Position numbers and translations under genes: made by a program
The notes under the pieces: generated by a model
The model's database searches: none
What the model was told of the DNA's origin: nothing
Seen by the model: the letters and a program-made list of their open reading frames with translations, nothing else
From: Flavobacteriales bacterium
GTDB lineage: Bacteria > Bacteroidota > Bacteroidia > Flavobacteriales_F > PHOS-HE28
Assembly: GCA_020635725.1 (NCBI GenBank)
Contig: JACJZF010000006.1
Span: 1-64,000, forward strand
DNA length: 64,000 nt
Direction: 5' to 3'
Part shown: in pieces, positions 59,086 to 64,000 of the stretch
Position numbering within the stretch: position 1 is the first letter of the stretch
Layout of the letters: each line of letters opens with the position of its first letter

Positions 59086-61467
59086 ATGCGCATGCGATTA
59101 CCCCTCCTCACCGGCTCCCTGTGCCTGGCCCTCGCGGCGGCCGCGCAGGTGAACATCTCCTTCGTGGGACAGCTTGATTACCAGGCTGAACGCAACAGCA
59201 ACCTGAGCAACCTCTGGGGCTACACCGATGAGTTCGGGAACGAGTACGCCCTGGTGGGGGTGTGCGGCACCGGCGCGTCCAATCCGGGCGGCATCGCTGT
59301 GGTGAGCCTGGCGGATCCGGCCAATCCGGAGGAGATCTTCTTCTTCCCGGGCCCCGCTTCGATCTGGCGCGAGATCAAGGTCTGGGGCGACTACGCCTAT
59401 GTGACCACCGAGGCCAGCAATGGCAAACTCACCATCGTGGACCTGAGCCCGCTGCCGCAGAGCACCGCGCTGAACGCCGTGGTGTGGGACGCCCCCACTT
59501 GGACCACCTCGCACTCGCTCTTCATCGATGAGAACGGTCGCCTTTACATCCATGGAAGCAACCACGGCAATGGCGGCGTGATCATGTACGACCTCACGCA
59601 GGATCCCATGAACCCGGTGCAGGTAGGCGAGTTCGACACCTGGTACTGCCACGATAGCTTCGCTCGCGGCGATACGCTCTATGCCGCGCACATCTACGAC
59701 GGCTTCTTCTCCATCGTCGATGTGTCGGACCCCGCCAACCCCGTTCTGCTGGGCACGCGCTCCACGCCGAATGAGTTCACGCACAACACCTGGCTCGATG
59801 CGAGCGGCCAGTACCTCTTCACCACCGATGAGCAGACGAACTCCTACGTCGGCGCCTACGACGTGAGCGACCCGACGGACATCACCGAGGTGGATCGCTT
59901 GCGCAGCGACAACGGCTCCGGCGCCATCCCGCACAACACATACTGGCTCAACGGCTACACCGTGCAGAGCTATTACACCTACGGCGTGTCGATCTATGAT
60001 GTGAGCGATCCCTCGAACATGATCGAGGTGGGCAGCTTCGACACTTCGCCTTTCAGCGGCGATGGCTTCAACGGTGCATGGGGCGTGTATCCTTTCTTCT
60101 CCTCGGGCCTGCTCATCATCAGCGATATCGAGCACGGCCTCTTCGTGCTGTCACCCACCTACGTGCAGGCATGCAGGCTCGAAGGCATCGTCTCCAGCCT
60201 GGTCACCAGCGCTCCCGTCGCGAACGCATCGGTGAGCATCATCGGCACCTCGGCCAGCGCCACCACGCCCATCGATGGCAGCTATGCCACGGGCTATCAC
60301 GCGGCGGGCACGTACACGGTTCAGGTATCGGCACCGGGCTACATCACCGCTACCATCACGGGTGTGGCCTTGAGCAATGGCATCACCACCCAGCTTAACG
60401 TGCAGCTCACGCCGCTGGTGCCCTTCAGCGTGTCGGGCACGGTAACCACCGCCGTCACTGGCGATCCGGTGCCCCTTGCGCAGGTCCACCTGAGCAGTGA
60501 TACCTATTCCTTCACCACGCAAGCCGATGTGAACGGCAACTTCATGGTATCAGACGTGTACGCCGATGATTACACCGTGACGGCCGGGGCCTGGGGATGG
60601 CACACGGCCTGCTTCGATCTCCCCGGCCTCAACCCAGCTTCGCCGGCGATATCGGTGGAGCTGGTACCGGGCTACGCCGATGACTTCGCCCTGGACCTCG
60701 GTTGGGTCGGCACGGGAACGGCTTCCACCGGGCAATGGGAGCGGGGTGAGCCCGTGGGAACCAACTTGAGCGGCGCGCCTTCCAACCCCGGCGCCGATGC
60801 CACGGGCGATTGCGGCGGCGAAGCCTATGTGACCGGCAACGGCGGAGGCGCGGCTGGCGACGATGATGTGGACGGCGGCTCGGTGGTGCTGACATCACCC
60901 CTGTTCGACGCCACCGGCGATACCGAGCCGCATGTGCGCTATCAGCGGTGGTTCGTGAACGGCGGCGGAAGCGGCAGCCCGAATGATGCGCTCACCATCG
61001 CGCTCAGCAACGGCATCACCTCGGCGACGATCGAAACAGTGACCGCTGGCTCTCCGGCGAACGGCACCTGGGTGCAGCGCGACCTCCGCATCGCCGATTT
61101 CATCGCCCCCACAGCGGATATGCGCGTGATCGTCACCACCGCCGACGCGGAACCGGGCCACGTGGTGGAAGCCGGCTTCGATGTCTTCGAGCTTTACTAC
61201 GATGTGGGCAGCGGGCTGGCGGAGCGCGACATCGCTTCCTTCCGCATCGTCCCGAATCCGAGCGCTGGAGAGTTCACCGTGCGTCTGGTCGAGGAGTTCT
61301 CTGGCGAGGCGCAGGTGCTCGATGCCACAGGTCGCGTGGTCCTGCGGGAACGCGTCAACGGCAGCTCCGCGACGATGACGCTGGTGGCGCCATCGGGCTC
61401 GTACACCGTGCTGCTGCGCTCCGATGATGGCCGGGTGAGCCGCGCTCGCTTGATGCTGGTGCGCTGA
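59086..61467 (+). CDS. Choice-of-anchor B / LVIVD-repeat T9SS type A protein
   Basis: A 793-residue secreted protein. The signal peptide is MRMRLPLLTGSLCLALAAAA. The N-terminal 360 residues form an LVIVD-type beta-propeller with repeated VSLADPANPEEI, IVDVSDPANPVLLG, YDVSDPTDITEVD and YDVSDPSNMIEVG. Two carboxypeptidase-regulatory-like (CarboxypepD_reg) Ig modules follow (LEGIVSSLVTSAPVANASVS, VSGTVTTAVTGDPVPLAQVH), then a jelly-roll domain with an Asp/Gly-rich loop (GDDDVDGGSVVL), and the T9SS type A CTD (FRIVPNPSAGEFTVRL to RARLMLVR). It is a surface protein; its ligand is not known. Confidence 0.92.
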   Translation: MRMRLPLLTGSLCLALAAAAQVNISFVGQLDYQAERNSNLSNLWGYTDEFGNEYALVGVCGTGASNPGGIAVVSLADPANPEEIFFFPGPASIWREIKVWGDYAYVTTEASNGKLTIVDLSPLPQSTALNAVVWDAPTWTTSHSLFIDENGRLYIHGSNHGNGGVIMYDLTQDPMNPVQVGEFDTWYCHDSFARGDTLYAAHIYDGFFSIVDVSDPANPVLLGTRSTPNEFTHNTWLDASGQYLFTTDEQTNSYVGAYDVSDPTDITEVDRLRSDNGSGAIPHNTYWLNGYTVQSYYTYGVSIYDVSDPSNMIEVGSFDTSPFSGDGFNGAWGVYPFFSSGLLIISDIEHGLFVLSPTYVQACRLEGIVSSLVTSAPVANASVSIIGTSASATTPIDGSYATGYHAAGTYTVQVSAPGYITATITGVALSNGITTQLNVQLTPLVPFSVSGTVTTAVTGDPVPLAQVHLSSDTYSFTTQADVNGNFMVSDVYADDYTVTAGAWGWHTACFDLPGLNPASPAISVELVPGYADDFALDLGWVGTGTASTGQWERGEPVGTNLSGAPSNPGADATGDCGGEAYVTGNGGGAAGDDDVDGGSVVLTSPLFDATGDTEPHVRYQRWFVNGGGSGSPNDALTIALSNGITSATIETVTAGSPANGTWVQRDLRIADFIAPTADMRVIVTTADAEPGHVVEAGFDVFELYYDVGSGLAERDIASFRIVPNPSAGEFTVRLVEEFSGEAQVLDATGRVVLRERVNGSSATMTLVAPSGSYTVLLRSDDGRVSRARLMLVR

Positions 61468-61604
61468 TCGCTCGAGCAGGCCGAGGTGATGCTCAGCGCG
61501 CTCGTTCATTTCAACCGGACATCAACGTTCCGGACAGTCGTGTGCGACACCAGCGCAAGACAGGGGCTTGGTCCCGATGAAGAAGATCGGCCGGTTCGCC
61601 GCGA

Positions 61605-62564
61605 CTAACGCTTGCGCTTCATGCCGCCACAATGCTCCAGCATCAGCTGGTCCACCTCCGGGATATCGGCGAGGGCTTGGGCCACCACCAGGTCCTGGCA
61701 GGCCTTCTCGCGCTCGCCCTTGCGCAGTCGCAGAATCGCGCGCGTGCGCAGCGCATAGGGGTTGCTCGGGAAATTCTTGATGCTTCGCTCGATGTCCACC
61801 CAGGCCTCGTCGTTGCGGCCCATCTTCAGGTAGGTGTAAGCGCGGTTGCTCAGCGCGATGGGCTCATCCTTGTCGTAGGCGAGCGCGCGCTCCAGGGCGT
61901 TCAGCGCCTCGTCGTATCGACCGAGCATGGTGAGCTCGTAGCCGCGGTTGCTCCAGTGGCCCAGGTCGTTCGGGTCCAGGTCGCACAGGCGCTCGAGCAC
62001 ACGCAGCGCATCGGCGTTGCGGTCCTGCACATCGTAGAGCCGTGCCAGCGTGCGCATGGGAATCACCTCCTCCAGCCCAACGGCCAGCGCCGCCTCGAAG
62101 TCGGAGATCGCTTCCTCGTTACGCCGGTCCTCGGCACGCACCTCGCCGCGTATGTTGTGCGCCCGTGCCCGTGCCCGCTCACCCTTGAGCAGCTCGATGG
62201 CCTTGGTGACATGGTACTCCGCAGCGGGCGTATCGCTCACGCGCAACGAGTACATGGCCCGTTGATAGTGGGCCTCGCCGGAAAGACTGTCGAGCTTCAA
62301 GGCCTTGTCGATGTCCACGAGGAAACGATCCATGCGGTCCATGGCCTCCCAGGCCCGCGCGCGGCTCAGCAAGGTGGTGGTGGTGGTCTCCTTCTTCACC
62401 GCCTCGTCGAACACATCCAAGGCCTTTTGGGGCTTTCCGGCATCGAGCAGCGAGTCGCCTCGAACGAGCAGCACGTTCACGCTCTGCGCATGCACCGTAC
62501 TGGCAAGCAGCGCCGCACAGGCAAGCGCAGGAAGAATGGCCGTCAGGGAGCGAGAGCTGGTCAT
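61605..62564 (-). CDS. Secreted tetratricopeptide-repeat protein
   Basis: A 319-residue protein. The start MTSSRSLTAILPALACAALL begins a signal peptide ending VHAQ. About eight TPR units run from residue 30 to 300; clear ones are GHWSNRGYELTMLGRYDEALNALERALAYDKDEPIALSNRAYTYLKMGRNDEAWVDIERSI. It probably sits in the periplasm as a protein-protein scaffold. The partner is unknown. It ends convergently with the LVIVD protein, with 137 bp between them that contain only a weak CCGGA/TCCGG dyad. Confidence 0.88.
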   Translation of the reverse strand: MTSSRSLTAILPALACAALLASTVHAQSVNVLLVRGDSLLDAGKPQKALDVFDEAVKKETTTTTLLSRARAWEAMDRMDRFLVDIDKALKLDSLSGEAHYQRAMYSLRVSDTPAAEYHVTKAIELLKGERARARAHNIRGEVRAEDRRNEEAISDFEAALAVGLEEVIPMRTLARLYDVQDRNADALRVLERLCDLDPNDLGHWSNRGYELTMLGRYDEALNALERALAYDKDEPIALSNRAYTYLKMGRNDEAWVDIERSIKNFPSNPYALRTRAILRLRKGEREKACQDLVVAQALADIPEVDQLMLEHCGGMKRKR

Positions 62565-62570
62565 GTGCCG

Positions 62571-62578
62571 CGAAGGTA
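62571..62578 (-). promoter_or_regulatory. Putative -7 element (TACCTTCG) for the TPR gene
   Basis: The minus strand reads TACCTTCG, ending 6 bp before the ATG at 62564. This octamer also precedes parE. Confidence 0.35.
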
Positions 62579-62630
62579 GTGGGAGCACGGCTGGCACGGC
62601 GCGGCCGGATCCATGAGGAACGGCCGAGGG

Positions 62631-63136
62631 GAACCGTGAATGAACGTGCATGAACGGTAATCAGACCGGGCCGCAAGGCATTCATTCCCGTTGATGCACG
62701 TTCATTGCCGGTTGTATTTCCGTGCGCTATCCGTGTGAAGTGAACCGTGAATGAACGTGGATGAACGGTAATCAGGCCGGCCGCAAGGCATTCATTCCCG
62801 TTGATGCACGTCCATTGCCGGTTGTATATGCCATGTTTATCTCTGTGTATGGTCAGTGCGAGCGAAGCGCAGCACCGTGGTTGCTCAGAGGGCGAGTAGA
62901 ACCGTGAATGGACGTGCATGAACGTTAATCAGACCGGGCCGCCAGGGATTCATTACCGTTGATGCACGTCCATGGCCGGTTGCATTTCCGTACGATACCC
63001 GCGTGAATCCGTGTCTATCCCTGTCTATCCGTGGTTGCTCAGGGGGGCGAGTAGAACCGTGAATGGACGTGCATGAACGTTAATCAGACCGGGCCGCTAG
63101 GGATTCATTCCCGTTGATGCACGTCCATTGCCGGTT
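62631..63136. repeat. Array of four 83-bp palindromic repeats
   Basis: Cores of 82-83 bp occupy 62631-62713, 62742-62823, 62899-62981 and 63054-63136. Each has 25-bp arms (AACCGTGAATGRACGTGCATGAACG at the left) that pair at about 22 of 25 positions, around a loop of about 32 bp. Copy 1 has an A-T pair where copy 4 has G-C (62643/62702 versus 63066/63125), a compensatory change. Spacers are 28, 75 and 72 bp; the last two share CCGTGGTTGCTCAG-like sequence and a GGCGAGTA. This is not CRISPR. No gene is seen in 62652-63153. Confidence 0.9.
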
Positions 63137-63153
63137 GCATTTCCCCGGCCCGC

Positions 63154-64000
63154 TCAGAAACGAGCCACCGGCACCACGTCGAGGCCTGCGGTGCGGCCCG
63201 CGCGATAGAGCAGGTCGCCGGCCATGGCGATCATCGCGGCGTTATCGGTGCAGTACGCGAAAGGAGGCAGATGCAGGCGCCAGCCATTCCGCATGGCCAT
63301 GGCCTGCGCCTCTGCGCGCAAGCGGCTGTTCGCGCTGACACCGCCGGAAAGGCCGATCTCCGTGATGCCCCGCTCGCGTGCGGCGTGCTCCAATTTGCCC
63401 AAGAGGATCCGCACGATATGCGCCTGCAGCGACGCGCAGAGATGCGGCAGCTCACGCGCGGCGAAACCCGCATCGTGCAGCTCGCCCTTGCGGATCAGGT
63501 TCGCGAAGGCCGTCTTCACGCCGCTGAAGCTCATGTCATGCCCGGCAACATCGGGCACGGGCAAAGGGTACCGTGCGGGGTCGCCTTCGCGCGCGTGCCG
63601 GTCGATGAGCGGACCGCCGGGGTAGGGCAGGCCCAGCACTTTGGCGCCTTTGTCGAAGGCTTCGCCCGCGGCGTCATCGAGGGTGGTGCCGATCACTTCC
63701 ATGTCCAGCGCATCGCGCACCAGCACCAGCTGCGTGTGCCCGCCGCTCACCGTGAGGTTGAGGAAGGGGAAGCGTGGTGGCACGCGTTCCTCCGTATCGC
63801 GGATGAAGTGCGCGAGCACATGCGCCTTGATGTGGTCCACCGCCACCAGCGGTTTGCCCAGCGCCTGCGCGAAGGAGCGCGCGTAGCAGGCGCCCACGAG
63901 CAGCGCGCCGATCAGCCCCGGCCCTTGCGTGAAGGCCACCGCGTCGATGTCCGCTATCGCGATGCCCGCCTGCCGGATCGCCTCCTGCACCGTGGGCACG
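63154..64000 (-). CDS. tsaD: tRNA N6-adenosine threonylcarbamoyltransferase TsaD, 5' end beyond the window
   Basis: The C-terminal about 282 residues of TsaD; the first roughly 50-60 residues lie past position 64000, so the GTG at 63999 is not a start. Motifs: AFTQGPGLIGALLVGACYAR, VDHIKAHVLAHF (metal-binding His pair), LNLTVSGGHTQLVLV, FDKGAKVLGLPYPGGP, DMSFSGVKTAF and LSGGVSANSRLR. The final PPFAYCTDNAAMIAMAG carries the conserved CTDN. It installs t6A37 on ANN-decoding tRNAs with TsaB, TsaC and TsaE. The 3' end adjoins the palindromic repeat array. Confidence 0.97.
   Translation of the reverse strand, partial: VPTVQEAIRQAGIAIADIDAVAFTQGPGLIGALLVGACYARSFAQALGKPLVAVDHIKAHVLAHFIRDTEERVPPRFPFLNLTVSGGHTQLVLVRDALDMEVIGTTLDDAAGEAFDKGAKVLGLPYPGGPLIDRHAREGDPARYPLPVPDVAGHDMSFSGVKTAFANLIRKGELHDAGFAARELPHLCASLQAHIVRILLGKLEHAARERGITEIGLSGGVSANSRLRAEAQAMAMRNGWRLHLPPFAYCTDNAAMIAMAGDLLYRAGRTAGLDVVPVARF

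Noticed and set aside
62631..63136. CRISPR-like array
   Set aside because: Repeats are 83 bp, palindromic and diverged, there are only four of them, spacers have unequal length and two share sequence, and no cas gene is near.

Overview
The window is high-GC DNA with almost no spacer, from a member of the Bacteroidota, most likely a Flavobacteriales-type lineage. Evidence for this is the set of type IX secretion (T9SS) sorting domains of both the short 'type A' and gliding-motility 'type B' kind, a DUF4783-nadC-YihY cluster, a BshB1 bacillithiol deacetylase, paired NhaD antiporters, topoisomerase IV genes of the Bacteroidota type, and start regions that lack Shine-Dalgarno sequences but carry TAnnTTTG/TTCG-like -7 elements. 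No phage, insertion sequence or CRISPR array was seen.

Layout. 1-18.2 kb: surface-polysaccharide genes (glycosyltransferases of GT2, GT4-like and GT39-like type, sugar or lipid methyltransferases, a polytopic polymerase-like protein, a Wzx-like flippase), interrupted by a very large M1 peptidase fused to an outer-membrane barrel and a housekeeping block (YihY, NadC, DUF4783, RlmH). 18.3-19.9 kb: RdgB and Ddl. 20-24 kb: two T9SS type B cargo proteins. 24-27.7 kb: beta-CASP nuclease, a secreted protein built from an internal duplication, and a lipoprotein glutathione peroxidase translationally coupled to BshB1. 27.7-31.6 kb: a second polysaccharide cassette (flippase, formyltransferase-like/GIPC-transferase-like protein, GT4). 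31.7-32.3 kb: tRNA-His followed by a structured array of 129-131 bp repeats that carries copies of the tRNA 3' end. 32.3-36.6 kb: CDF metal exporter, two NhaD paralogues and a DinB-family protein. 36.9-37.0 kb: tRNA-Ser(UGA) with a terminator. 37-47.5 kb: a PhnP-like hydrolase, two large secreted metalloproteases (M36/M4-like and M12-like), a LamG protein, a divergent GCS2-like ligase, a small outer-membrane barrel and a methyltransferase. 47.7-54.1 kb: a tightly coupled parE-membrane protein-lipoprotein-parC operon, ending near a papain-like secreted protein. 54.1-62.6 kb: an orphan DGQHR/DndB-like protein, an FG-GAP T9SS protein, a tandem universal stress protein, an LVIVD-repeat T9SS protein and a TPR protein. 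62.6-63.1 kb: four copies of an 83-bp palindromic repeat. 63.15 kb to the end: the 3' part of tsaD.

Biologically the window combines envelope building (polysaccharide assembly and export, Ddl), T9SS-exported surface proteins and proteases, ion and metal homeostasis, thiol redox chemistry and chromosome decatenation. The most unusual signals are non-coding. The tRNA-His-derived repeat array has base changes that preserve stem pairing and resembles in architecture the E. coli tyrT/rtT repeats. The palindromic array upstream of the TPR gene also shows a compensatory stem change. Among proteins, the M1-peptidase/Omp85-like barrel fusion and the two uncharacterised envelope genes embedded between parE and parC stand out.
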